Positions 7,105 through 15,909 of a DNA stretch of 64,000 bases are shown piece by piece. Positions within the stretch are counted from its first letter, which is position 1. The number at the start of each line of letters is the position of its first letter. The stretch is from Hyphococcus sp. (GTDB lineage Bacteria; Pseudomonadota; Alphaproteobacteria; Caulobacterales; Parvularculaceae): positions 52,327 to 116,326 of the forward strand of contig JAJFGA010000042.1 of the NCBI GenBank assembly GCA_021776375.1, read 5' to 3'. The notes under the pieces were generated by a model that searched no databases, was not told the DNA's origin, and saw only the letters and a list, made by a program, of their open reading frames with translations. The position numbers and the translations under genes are program-made.

Positions 7105-10011
7105 CTAAGGGCTCGGGTTCAATTTAATCACGCTACGATAGATTTCCGCCACCGCCGACTGCCGCCGGATTAAATTACGCTCAGCATCTTCAATCACCGC
7201 CGCGCCGCAAAGCGAGGCCATGTGCGCAGTCAGCATCTCACCAGCTCCGTCGGGTGCAAAAATTCCGCCCGTCGCCGCCCGGGCGCCATGCAGCACCGCA
7301 TCGAACAAGCCTTGCGCGTCGCTGAGAGCGCTTGCATCTTTATCATTCAGCTCTCCCCTCTCCGCAAACCATTTCACCGCATCCGCAGTCGCGCGTGGCG
7401 GCGGGCCAAAATCCTCGCCCGTCGCGAGCGCCAGATATTGGCAGATAAAGGCAATATCGGTGAGCCCGCCTAAGATATTCTTTACATCCCATGGGCTTTT
7501 GCCCGGCTTAGCGTCAAGCAAACGCCGGCGCATGTCGTTAACATCTTCGGCGATCCTGGCGCGCTCGCGGGGGCGGCGCAGAATGTGCTCAATTTCCGTA
7601 TCGATGCTGGCGGCGAGCGCATCCGGCGCGGTGATGATCCGGGCCCGGGTCAGCGCCATCTGCTCCCACGTCCAGGCGTCTTTTTCGTAATATTGGCGGA
7701 ACGCCGACAGGCTGACCGCGGCGGGGCCGGCGCGACCGGACGGGCGCAACTGCATATCAACGTCGTAAAGCGCGCCTTCCGGGGTCGCGGCCGAGAGCGC
7801 GGTGATGATGCGGCGGACGAGACGGGTGAAATAGTCGCTCGCCTGTAAAGCTCGGCGACCATCCGAGACGGCCTCCGCCGGCGCGTCATAGATGAACATC
7901 AAATCAATATCCGACGTCGCCGTCATCTGCCGGCTGCCGAGCCTGCCGAGACAGACAATGGCCAGCGCGCCGTCGATGCTTCCGTGCGCGGTGCACATTT
8001 CCTGTTGCGCTACTGGCGCCAGCGCAACGATGCAGGCCTCGGCGATGGCGCTGAAATGCGCGGCCGCCTGTTGCGGCGGGCAGAGCCCCGTTGCGAGTTG
8101 AGCGGCGATGGGGAATTTGTGCTCACCCGCCCAGCGACGGGTCAGATTAAGCGCGTCTTCAAAACCGTCGGCGGTGCGCAAAACCTCTTCCAGTGCAGAT
8201 GCATAATTCCCCAGCGATGGCGGCGGCGCGGCCAGTCCGGTCTCAATAAAGCCTTCTACGATGTTGATGCGCTGCGACAGTTGACGCCCGAGAAACGGAG
8301 AAGTCGTCATGATCCGGATTAACACGTCGAACAAAGCCAGATTATTGACCAGCAGCGAAAATACCTGAACACCCGATGGCAGATTGGCGAGAAAATCGGC
8401 AAACGCAAAAAACGCATCGTCAGGATTGCCAGCCTTCGACAACGCTTCCAAGAGCGGGTTCATCAGCTTGGTAAGGAGAAGCCGTGCGCGTTCTGTTCGC
8501 GTGGCGCGCATGCCGCCGGCATGCCAACGGCGGATCGCCGTGCAGACTTCGCCCGCGCGTTGAAAGCCAAGCCCTTCAAGCGTCGCTATCGTCGCCGGAT
8601 CGTTCTCCACCCCGGTGAACATCAGGGGGCCGATGGCTTGCCTCTCAGAAGTCTTGTCGCGGAACAACTCATCATAGCGCCGCTCTACGCGGGCGAGCGT
8701 TTCTACAAGCTTTCGCCTCAAGGCGGCAGCGTCTGCCTCACCGGTGAAGCATGCAAGCCGTTCAATTGCGGCTGCGTCCGCCGGGATGCGATGGGTCTGC
8801 TCGTCATTGATCATTTGCAGGCGGTGTTCAACCATGCGCAGATAGCGATAGGCGGCAGATAATTCATCGCGCACCGCATTACTGATATGACCTTTCGCGG
8901 CGAGCCCGGCCAGCGCTTCCAGCGTCCGGCGACTGCGCAGCGCCGGGTTCTTGCCGCCTAGGATTAATTGTTGGGTTTGAACATAGAATTCAATCTCGCG
9001 GATGCCGCCGCGGCCGAGCTTGATGTCATGGCCTTCAAATTCAATCCTCGCACCACCTTTGGCCGACTGGATTTGCCGCTTGACCGCATGGACGTCCTCG
9101 ATGGTCGCGAAGTCGAGATGCTTGCGCCACACAAACGGGCGCAATGATTTTAAAAACCGGGCCCCGACGGCGATATCGCCAGCCGCTGCGCGCGCCTTGA
9201 TATAGGCCATGCGTTCCCAGTTCTGGCCATAGGCCTCATAGTAGGCCTCCGCCGCCTGCATGGAAATCGCCAGTGCGGAAACGCCGGGATCGGGCCGCAG
9301 CCGTAAGTCCGTACGGAAAACATATCCGTCCGGCGTTTGTGTTTGCAGTAAATGAACCATTTCACGCGCCGCTTTGACCGCGCCGGTCTGGGCTTCGCTG
9401 CTGGTCGCATATCCCATCGCCTGATGGTCGAACACCAAAACCAGATCAATGTCGCTGGAATAATTTAACTCCTCGCCGCCATGCTTGCCCATCGCCAGGA
9501 CTGCTATGCCGCGGGGCCCGTGTTCAAGCGTTGCGTGGGCGGCGGCGGCGCAAAGCGCGGCGTTGACGGCGGCGTCGGCGAAGGTCGAGACCGCGCCGGC
9601 CGCCTCCATCACCGTCCAGACGCCAGCAATATCGGCCAGTGCAATCGTTAGCGCGGCTTCATCTTTCGCCCGGCGCAAAATTTTGATCTGCTCGGCTTGG
9701 CTATCAGTGGCGCCCGCTTTAGCCGCCGTCTCACAAGCGCGCTCCAGCATACGGCGCGGCGTCGCGTGCAAAATTTCGATCACCAGCGCGAAGTCGCGCG
9801 CCATCAGCCGGAAGATATAGGGCGAGCAACCAGCAACGCCTTCTACCAGCGCACGCTCGCGCGGCTTCAGCCGATCGAATACCGCGCCAACCCCGTCGCG
9901 CAAGCGTTGCCCCGCATCCGGATCATGCGGGCTCGGCGTAGACTTAATCGCCTCGCCCAGCATCGCTTCACCCGGAGTTTTTTCACGCGTCATCAATCCG
10001 GATTTCATCAC
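7105..10011 (-). CDS. glnE: Bifunctional glutamine synthetase adenylyltransferase/adenylyl-removing enzyme
   Basis: The enzyme adds and removes AMP on glutamine synthetase in response to PII, tuning nitrogen assimilation in the cytoplasm. The 968-residue length fits the family. Two nucleotidyltransferase domains are visible: the removing domain with GGEELNYSSDIDLVLVFD (SDID near residue 187), and the adenylyl-transfer domain with GSRQMTATSDIDLMFIYD (SDID near residue 700). Each is followed by the helical GlnE region (for example RGGIREIEFYVQ and KNILGGLTDIAF). The first ATG was kept; an ATG six codons in is an alternative. It follows the HU gene and its terminator, so it probably has its own promoter between 10012 and 10043, and it reads on into the oxidoreductase genes. 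Confidence 0.95.
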   Translation of the reverse strand: MMKSGLMTREKTPGEAMLGEAIKSTPSPHDPDAGQRLRDGVGAVFDRLKPRERALVEGVAGCSPYIFRLMARDFALVIEILHATPRRMLERACETAAKAGATDSQAEQIKILRRAKDEAALTIALADIAGVWTVMEAAGAVSTFADAAVNAALCAAAAHATLEHGPRGIAVLAMGKHGGEELNYSSDIDLVLVFDHQAMGYATSSEAQTGAVKAAREMVHLLQTQTPDGYVFRTDLRLRPDPGVSALAISMQAAEAYYEAYGQNWERMAYIKARAAAGDIAVGARFLKSLRPFVWRKHLDFATIEDVHAVKRQIQSAKGGARIEFEGHDIKLGRGGIREIEFYVQTQQLILGGKNPALRSRRTLEALAGLAAKGHISNAVRDELSAAYRYLRMVEHRLQMINDEQTHRIPADAAAIERLACFTGEADAAALRRKLVETLARVERRYDELFRDKTSERQAIGPLMFTGVENDPATIATLEGLGFQRAGEVCTAIRRWHAGGMRATRTERARLLLTKLMNPLLEALSKAGNPDDAFFAFADFLANLPSGVQVFSLLVNNLALFDVLIRIMTTSPFLGRQLSQRINIVEGFIETGLAAPPPSLGNYASALEEVLRTADGFEDALNLTRRWAGEHKFPIAAQLATGLCPPQQAAAHFSAIAEACIVALAPVAQQEMCTAHGSIDGALAIVCLGRLGSRQMTATSDIDLMFIYDAPAEAVSDGRRALQASDYFTRLVRRIITALSAATPEGALYDVDMQLRPSGRAGPAAVSLSAFRQYYEKDAWTWEQMALTRARIITAPDALAASIDTEIEHILRRPRERARIAEDVNDMRRRLLDAKPGKSPWDVKNILGGLTDIAFICQYLALATGEDFGPPPRATADAVKWFAERGELNDKDASALSDAQGLFDAVLHGARAATGGIFAPDGAGEMLTAHMASLCGAAVIEDAERNLIRRQSAVAEIYRSVIKLNPSP

Positions 10012-10043
10012 GCTCCGGCAAAGAAGGCTAGAGAGGCGTACAT

Positions 10044-10082
10044 AAAAAAACCGCCGCTCGGCGAAAACCGGCGGCGGTTTTT
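10044..10082 (-). terminator. Rho-independent terminator after the HU gene
   Basis: An inverted repeat pairs AAAAACCGCCG with CGGCGGTTTTT around a short loop. Read on the minus strand it gives a GC-rich stem followed by a U-run. It lies between the stop of the HU gene and the start of glnE, so it should insulate glnE from the strong HU transcript. Confidence 0.8.
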
Positions 10083-10154
10083 AGTCAGCCCAACAGGGCG
10101 ACCATGTTCATGGGTTGAGGGCAAAGGCCCCGCGACCCAAACCCTAGGCTTGTG

Positions 10155-10439
10155 CTAGCAACCCGCAGCGCCTTTCAGGTAAGACGACGGACGGAAGCGC
10201 AGGCTCTTGGAGGCTTTGATTTTGATCTCTTCGCCCGTACGCGGGTTGCGGCCCTTGCGTGCGGAGCGTTTTGAAATCATGAAAGTACCAAACGTACCGA
10301 TGGTGTATTTGCCATCTTTCTTGGCGCGTTTCAGGCCGCTTTCGATTTCACCGAAAACAAGTTCGACAACGCGTTTTGCTTCGGCGTTGCTCATGTCGCC
10401 GGTTTTCGCAACATTGGCGATAAATTCAGCTTTGCTCAT
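10155..10439 (-). CDS. HU-family DNA-binding protein
   Basis: A 94-residue small basic protein of the HU/IHF family that bends and compacts DNA. The N-terminal helices (MSKAEFIANVAKTGDMSNAE) lead into the beta-arm region with TIGTFGTF and the conserved arm RKGRNPRTGEEIKIKASK, which contacts the minor groove. The C-terminus ends in an unusual GAAGC. A ribosome site AAGGAAC lies just upstream, and the gene is monocistronic with a strong terminator. HU and IHF subunits are hard to separate by motif; the NPRTGEEI arm fits HU better. Confidence 0.9.
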   Translation of the reverse strand: MSKAEFIANVAKTGDMSNAEAKRVVELVFGEIESGLKRAKKDGKYTIGTFGTFMISKRSARKGRNPRTGEEIKIKASKSLRFRPSSYLKGAAGC

Positions 10440-10609
10440 GACAGGTTCCTTAAGTTTAAGTCGCAGAAAAAATGATGCACCCGGTTACCAAATAGATGGC
10501 CATCGTGGCCGACGGCGCGAAATCACCAAGAACTGATTTCCTGTTCTCCGCAAGGGCAAATCTTCTATGAAAGCCTGTTTTTTGTTGGCGAATTTGAAAG
10601 GCTGCAACG

Positions 10610-12043
10610 TTATTTTGCATCCGCCGACGGAAAAATCATGGTGATCCGCAAGCCGCGCCGGGCGTCGTTCTTGGCCGATGGGTTTGCATCTTGAAGGGTG
10701 ATTTTCGCACCATGAGCCTGGGCGATCGCCGCCACCAGGCTGAGCCCAAGGCCGCTGCCCGGCGTGGTGCGACTTTTTTCAAGCCGGACATAGCGTTCCA
10801 ACACGCGCGGGCGATCATCGGGATCTATCCCCGGCCCGTCATCGGTAACGCTTAGCTCCGCCTTGCCGCGAGCGCCGGGCGCAACTTTTAATTCAATGCG
10901 TGTTCCGCCCTCGGCGTATTTCAATGCGTTGTCGAGAAAGTTCGCAATCGCTTGCGACACCAGCTCGCGCGAGCCGTTGACCGGCGGCGTCGGCGCGGCG
11001 GTGAGGGCAAGCTCAAAGCCCGCATCTTGCGCGGCCGGCTCATAAAGTTCGGCCATTTCCTCGGCAATCGCAACAAGGTCAATCGGCTGCATCACGCCGG
11101 CGCTTTCACCGGAGCGAATGCGCGCAATCGACAACAGCGCGTTGAACGTCACCAGCATGCGCTCAGTGTCGTCCAGCGTTGCTCGCAAAGCATCTTCCTT
11201 ATCGTTCGCATCCCCCTTCATCGCATCGGTGAGGCGGTTGCGAATACGCGTTAGCGGCGAGCGCAAATCATGAGCGATGTTGTCGCTAATATCGCGCATG
11301 CCAGTCATCAATCGTTCGATCTGGTCGAGCATAGCGTTCAGATTACCGCTTAAGTGATCAAGCTCATCGCCGGCGCCGGTGCGGGGAATGCGCCGGGTGA
11401 GATCCCCGCCGCGGATCGCCCGCGCGGTGCGGCTGACGGCTTCAACCTGGCTCAAGAGCGAGCGCGAAAATAAAATCCCGATGATCACGCCGAGCGCCAC
11501 GGTCGCGGCAAGCATGCGCACAAGAACATTGACCAGACTGGCGCGTAGCTCATCGCGCGCAGCAATATCGCGGGCGACCACCACCAAGAAAGACTGCTGG
11601 ACGTCTGGCGCGGAGCGAAACCGCATCACCTTACCGCGCGCATTGCGTTGCTGAATGCCAACCTCGCGGCCGGCCGCATCGAGGATCGGGCGCTCAAAGG
11701 CAAAGTCGAAAAACCCGCCTTCGGTGTTTAGGGCTTCCGGCGGCAAGGCGGTGAGATTGCCGGCGAGCACCGCTCCGGACGGGGCGCCGATCAGCATATA
11801 GATGCTGTCATCACGCCAGGCCGTCCGTTGGCGGATCACCCGGGTCAACATGCCGGGGCCGCTTTCAGAAAAAAGGTCCGCCAAAACAGCAAGCTCGCCA
11901 TCGATGGTCTGATCGGTCTGGCGGGCGGCGGCGCCGAAGGACGCGCGATAAACCACCGCGCCAAGAATGCCGACGGCCAGCGTAAACAACAAAACGAAGA
12001 CCAGCGTGAAGCGAAACGACGTCGTGCGGAACAGCCGCAGCAT
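10610..12043 (-). CDS. HAMP-domain sensor histidine kinase (EnvZ/CpxA-like)
   Basis: The inner-membrane sensor of the adjacent regulator. Membrane segments span about residues 10-33 and 173-193, with a periplasmic sensor of ~140 residues between them. A HAMP linker follows (about 192-245), then the H-box DNIAHDLRSPLTRIR with His258, then the ATPase domain (NFLDNALKYA, DDGPGI, GSGLGLSLV). Total length 477 aa. It begins 3 bp after the response regulator gene, so the pair is one operon. The neighbouring periplasmic Do protease suggests an envelope-stress role, by analogy with CpxA; that is inference. Confidence 0.9.
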   Translation of the reverse strand: MLRLFRTTSFRFTLVFVLLFTLAVGILGAVVYRASFGAAARQTDQTIDGELAVLADLFSESGPGMLTRVIRQRTAWRDDSIYMLIGAPSGAVLAGNLTALPPEALNTEGGFFDFAFERPILDAAGREVGIQQRNARGKVMRFRSAPDVQQSFLVVVARDIAARDELRASLVNVLVRMLAATVALGVIIGILFSRSLLSQVEAVSRTARAIRGGDLTRRIPRTGAGDELDHLSGNLNAMLDQIERLMTGMRDISDNIAHDLRSPLTRIRNRLTDAMKGDANDKEDALRATLDDTERMLVTFNALLSIARIRSGESAGVMQPIDLVAIAEEMAELYEPAAQDAGFELALTAAPTPPVNGSRELVSQAIANFLDNALKYAEGGTRIELKVAPGARGKAELSVTDDGPGIDPDDRPRVLERYVRLEKSRTTPGSGLGLSLVAAIAQAHGAKITLQDANPSAKNDARRGLRITMIFPSADAK

Positions 12044-12046
12044 AAT

Positions 12047-12733
12047 CTAGTCGATATCCGAAATTGTATAACCGGCGCCACGGACGGTTTTTAACAGGGC
12101 TTTGTCAAAGCCTTTATCAATCTTGGAGCGCAGCCGCGAGATATGCACGTCGATAACGTTTGTCTGCGGATCAAAGTGATACTCCCAGACATTTTCAAGC
12201 AGCATGGTGCGTGTGACCACCTGGCGCGCATGCCGCATCAGATATTCAAGCAGCCGGAATTCACGCGGCTGAAGATCAATTTTCTGGGACGCGCGGCGCA
12301 CTGTCCGCGTGATCAGGTCAATCTCCAGATCGCCAACCTGATAGCGCGTTGTAACTTCCGCCGCCGCCGGCGCCGCTCCGCGACGACCGAGCGCCTCGAC
12401 CCGCGCCAGCAATTCCTGAAACGCGTAGGGCTTGACCAGATAGTCGTCGCCGCCGGCTTTGAGGCCAGAGACCCGATCATCAACCTCACCCAGCGCCGAC
12501 AGGAACAAAGCTGGCGTCTCGTCGCCCTCCTCGCGCCGCCGCGACAAAAGCGCCAGCCCGTCGAGTTTCGGCAGCATTCGGTCAACTACATAGGCGTCAT
12601 AATCACCCGCAGCCGCCATCTTGTGGCCAGCCTCGCCGTCAAGCGCGTGGTCAACCACATGCCCAGCCTCGCGCAGGCCCTTAGCGGCAAAGGCCGCGGC
12701 TTCCGCATCGTCTTCGATCAAGAGAATTCGCAT
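12047..12733 (-). CDS. OmpR-family response regulator
   Basis: A 228-residue DNA-binding regulator phosphorylated by the kinase encoded just downstream. The receiver domain shows the acidic pocket EDD at residues 7-9, the phosphorylation site D51 in YVVDRMLPKLDG and the conserved K101. The C-terminal winged helix (about 130-228) has the OmpR-type blocks LQPREFRLLEYLM and VDVHISRLRSKID. Its likely targets include its own operon and the protease gene upstream, but no direct repeat that I would call its binding site was identified. Confidence 0.93.
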   Translation of the reverse strand: MRILLIEDDAEAAAFAAKGLREAGHVVDHALDGEAGHKMAAAGDYDAYVVDRMLPKLDGLALLSRRREEGDETPALFLSALGEVDDRVSGLKAGGDDYLVKPYAFQELLARVEALGRRGAAPAAAEVTTRYQVGDLEIDLITRTVRRASQKIDLQPREFRLLEYLMRHARQVVTRTMLLENVWEYHFDPQTNVIDVHISRLRSKIDKGFDKALLKTVRGAGYTISDID

Positions 12734-12899
12734 GGACCCTACTTATGCTTTTTTGTGTTGAATGCAAAGACGGCCGCGAGAGTTTTGGGGGGACCCCGCG
12801 CGACCGTTTTTGGAGCGCGCCGCTTTTTGGCGCGCCCACTTCCGACTTAGTTTCCGCCAAGCGCTATGGTGTTCATCATGCGCCCTAACACCGCCCGCC

Positions 12900-14399
12900 C
12901 TAGTCCTTATCGAGAGAAAGCGCGCCAAATTGCCGATTAGCGCCGAGCTGCATGCGCAGAAGAACAGCTTCTTTGCCGTCCTCCTTGGCGTTGTTGATCT
13001 TGTCACGGAGCGCCGCTCCGGTGCGCACATCCTCACCATCAATCTGCAGGATAACCGCGCCGGCGCGCAGGCCCGCATCCTGGGCCGAACTGCCGGGCCG
13101 AACGCCGGTAACGATGACGCCCTCAACACCGTCCGGCACGCGATATTGCAGGCGCAACGCATCGTTCAATTCTGTCACCCGCAAACCGACATCGGAAGCG
13201 AGCGTGTCATTGTCATTGGCCGGCTCATCATTTTGCGCCAGCGTCTCGCCATCGCGCTCACCAAGGGTCACGGTAATGTTGCGGTTCTTTCCATCGCGCA
13301 AAACTTTAAGCTGCACTTTCTTGCCCGGCGAGAATGACGCCACGCGACGCGAAAGCTCGTTGGGGCTGGCGACATCAACGCCGGAAACGCCGAGAATAAC
13401 GTCGCCGCTTTCAAGCCCCGATTTTTTCGCCGGCGTATTGTCCATCACTTCCGCGACCAGAACGCCGCCGCGTTCTTTCAGCCCGAGGGCGGCGGCAATT
13501 TCAGTGGTGACTTCTTGGAGTTGAATACCGAGCCAGCCGCGCGTTACCGAACCGTTTATTATCAGCTGCGCAATCGTATCGCGCGCGACCTTGGCGGGGA
13601 TCGCGAAACCGATCCCGACGCTGCCGCCATTAGGCGAGAATATAGCCGTATTCACGCCAACAACGCGGCCTTTGAGATCAAATGTCGGGCCGCCGGAATT
13701 GCCGCGGTTAATCGGCGCATCAATCTGGATAAAATCGAGATATTGGTTTTCACGGTTCTGGCCGCCAATCGCGGAAACAATCCCGCTGGTGACGGTGCCG
13801 CCAAGACCGAACGGATTGCCGACCGCAACGACCCAGTCGCCGACCCGCAAATTCACGTCTTCAGCAAACTCAACAAACGGTTGTTTGGCGTTGGCTTTGA
13901 CTTTGAGCACGGCAAGATCCGTCAACGGATCAGCGCCGACCACTTCTGCGTCAAGCTCCTCACCATTGGGAAGGCGCACCTTCACACTGTCCGCCTCGGC
14001 GACCACATGGTTGTTGGTGACGATATGGCCTTCGCGATCGATGAAGAAACCTGAGCCTTCCGCCTGCATCCGCCGCGTGCCGTCATCCTCAAACGGATCG
14101 TTCTGGCCGTCGCCATTTGGCGCACCGAAACGGTTGTTGAAAAATTCTTCAAACTGGCTCGGCAAAACCTGGCGCTGAACCTCGCGCTCCACCAAAATGG
14201 AAACCACCGCCGGGCTGACGCGCTCGACGAGGTCTGCAAATGACAAAGTGCCGTCAGCGGCGACCGGCGGCGCCATCAGGCGCGGCGCCTGCGCTTGCGC
14301 GCCAGTGACAAAAAGCGCCGCAGCGGCGCCCGCCAACATGGATTTCGCCAACACCCTTCCGGATCTGGAATTTTTCATAAACTTCTCACTCGATTTCAT
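12900..14399 (-). CDS. Do-family periplasmic serine protease (DegP/MucD-like)
   Basis: Degrades or holds misfolded envelope proteins in the periplasm. The N-terminal signal peptide ends near GAQA at about residue 36. The trypsin-like domain carries the triad H131 (TNNHVVAEA), D161 (DPLTDLAVLKV) and S235 (NRGNSGGP). Two PDZ domains follow (about 270-370 and 405-495). Length 499 aa is normal for DegP/DegQ. It is transcribed in the same direction as the downstream regulator/kinase pair, with 166 bp between, consistent with a shared stress response. An ATG seven codons into the gene is an alternative start. Confidence 0.93.
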   Translation of the reverse strand: MKSSEKFMKNSRSGRVLAKSMLAGAAAALFVTGAQAQAPRLMAPPVAADGTLSFADLVERVSPAVVSILVEREVQRQVLPSQFEEFFNNRFGAPNGDGQNDPFEDDGTRRMQAEGSGFFIDREGHIVTNNHVVAEADSVKVRLPNGEELDAEVVGADPLTDLAVLKVKANAKQPFVEFAEDVNLRVGDWVVAVGNPFGLGGTVTSGIVSAIGGQNRENQYLDFIQIDAPINRGNSGGPTFDLKGRVVGVNTAIFSPNGGSVGIGFAIPAKVARDTIAQLIINGSVTRGWLGIQLQEVTTEIAAALGLKERGGVLVAEVMDNTPAKKSGLESGDVILGVSGVDVASPNELSRRVASFSPGKKVQLKVLRDGKNRNITVTLGERDGETLAQNDEPANDNDTLASDVGLRVTELNDALRLQYRVPDGVEGVIVTGVRPGSSAQDAGLRAGAVILQIDGEDVRTGAALRDKINNAKEDGKEAVLLRMQLGANRQFGALSLDKD

Positions 14400-14498
14400 A
14401 TGTTTTACGCCTTCGTTCGCTGAAAGCGCCCCAGTCCTATATCGGGATCATAGTCCAGATAAGTATCCCGGCGCGCCCCGCAAAGCACTGATTGGCCA

Positions 14499-15731
14499 TT
14501 ACAATTTGTTAAACATATCAGCGCTGCGCGATTGAACCTCGACCCCCTCGGTTAACATTCGGTGCACTGGACATTTATCAGCAATCTCTAGCAAGCGCGA
14601 GCGCTGCGCCGTGTCGAGATCGCCGCTGACGCGCAGTTCTTTTTCGAGCAGATGCGGAATATGGCTATCTTCCGATCGGCCCCGCCTCACGCGAACATCA
14701 ACACTCTTGAGGTCCCACTTCTTTCGCCGCGCATACATACGCACCGTGATCGCCGCACAAGCCGCGAGCGCGGCTTCGGCGATCCGTGTCGGGTTCGGGC
14801 CGAGACCGGCGCCGCCGTCTTCCTTCCCGCCATCGCTGACCATTGGATAGCCGTCAATCGACAAAGCGACCGCCAGCGGTTCGCCGTCGATCGATTGCGC
14901 CGCCGCGCCGCCTTTAAATTCCGGCGCCTGATCGCGCGCCTCCGGGGTAAGGCTCGCAACCAGGCCGTCATCCAGATATCGCCCCGCCCAAGCCGCCAGC
15001 ACGCTCGCCGCATAACGCGCATCGGCGGCCTTCGAGAGCAAGTGATCGGCCGTATCAAGACTGATGAAACTTTTCGGGTGCTTTGCGGCGGAGAAGATTT
15101 TGGTGGCGTTTTCAATGCCGACGGTCTGGTCGTGCGGCGCATGCATCACCAGCAGCGGTTTTTTTAAAGCCGCCGCCGCGTTCAAAACATTCTGGCCGGA
15201 CAAGTCTTCCAGAAACTGACTTTTAATCGTGAACGGACGCCCGGCGAGGCTGACATGGGCAAAACCTTGCCGCTTGATTTCCTCATGCCTTTCGCTGATA
15301 TGCAACACGACATGGTCAGCCTCGGCCGGGGCGCCGATCACCACCACGCCTCTGATTTCAGGGATCTTCGCGGCCGCCACAATCGCCGCCGCGCCGCCGA
15401 GCGAATGGCCGATCAAGATCGCCGGCGCTTCAAATTCATCGCGCAGAAAATCCGCAGCACTGACCAGGTCGTCGACATTGGAAGAAAAATTGGTGTTAGC
15501 GAAATCGCCTTCCGAGCTACCCAGCCCGGTAAAATCAAACCGCAAAACCGCAATGCCGCTGGCGCGCAAGGCGCGCGCAATCTCGCGCGCCGCTTTGATG
15601 TCTTTGGAACAGGTAAAACAATGCGCAAACAACGCATAGGCGCGCGGGCGCCCGCTTGGCAGCTCCAGCGCCGCGGCGAGTTTTTCTCCGCCGAGAGACT
15701 TAAATTCCGTCTTTCTTGTTTCGCCGTCCAT
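14499..15731 (-). CDS. Fusion of alpha/beta hydrolase and OsmC-family domain
   Basis: Residues 1-255 form an alpha/beta hydrolase with nucleophile S110 in LIGHSLGGAA, an acid in HAPHDQTVG and a His in TADHLLS. Residues ~265-410 form an OsmC/Ohr-type domain with the two redox cysteines C325 (ALAACAAIT) and C387 (ADKCPVHRM), as in thiol peroxidases that remove organic hydroperoxides. The two-domain fusion is known in other bacteria; a plausible role is hydrolysis of ester or lipid-peroxide substrates followed by reduction. The protein is cytoplasmic (no signal peptide). It is a single gene flanked by an intergenic palindrome. Confidence 0.85.
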   Translation of the reverse strand: MDGETRKTEFKSLGGEKLAAALELPSGRPRAYALFAHCFTCSKDIKAAREIARALRASGIAVLRFDFTGLGSSEGDFANTNFSSNVDDLVSAADFLRDEFEAPAILIGHSLGGAAAIVAAAKIPEIRGVVVIGAPAEADHVVLHISERHEEIKRQGFAHVSLAGRPFTIKSQFLEDLSGQNVLNAAAALKKPLLVMHAPHDQTVGIENATKIFSAAKHPKSFISLDTADHLLSKAADARYAASVLAAWAGRYLDDGLVASLTPEARDQAPEFKGGAAAQSIDGEPLAVALSIDGYPMVSDGGKEDGGAGLGPNPTRIAEAALAACAAITVRMYARRKKWDLKSVDVRVRRGRSEDSHIPHLLEKELRVSGDLDTAQRSRLLEIADKCPVHRMLTEGVEVQSRSADMFNKL

Positions 15732-15771
15732 AAGGTTGTCCTTGTGCTGATGTTGTTGGCGCGCGCTGCGA

Positions 15772-15889
15772 CCCTTCGCGACGGCCCTTCGGGTCTCCTC
15801 AGGATGAGGAAGTCTATGTGGAGGCGTTATGTTCCTCTCAACAAATACAACCTCATCCTGAGGAGCGGCGAAGCCGCGTCGCGAAGGAT
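15772..15889. repeat. Family A intergenic palindrome, copy 1 of 7
   Basis: Outer arms CCTTCGCGACGG and its reverse near 15880, inner arms CTCCTCAGGATGAGG at ~15796-15810 and CCTCATCCTGAGGAG at ~15851-15865, separated by a variable centre of about 40 bp. The same arms recur at six other intergenic sites in this window. It would fold into a long cruciform or RNA hairpin. Confidence 0.9.
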
Positions 15890-15909
15890 CTCAGCAAGAA
15901 TAGATAGGC

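Noticed and set aside
12143..12850. A 235-codon plus-strand frame opposite the response regulator
   Set aside because: Shadow of a gene with clear receiver and winged-helix domains.
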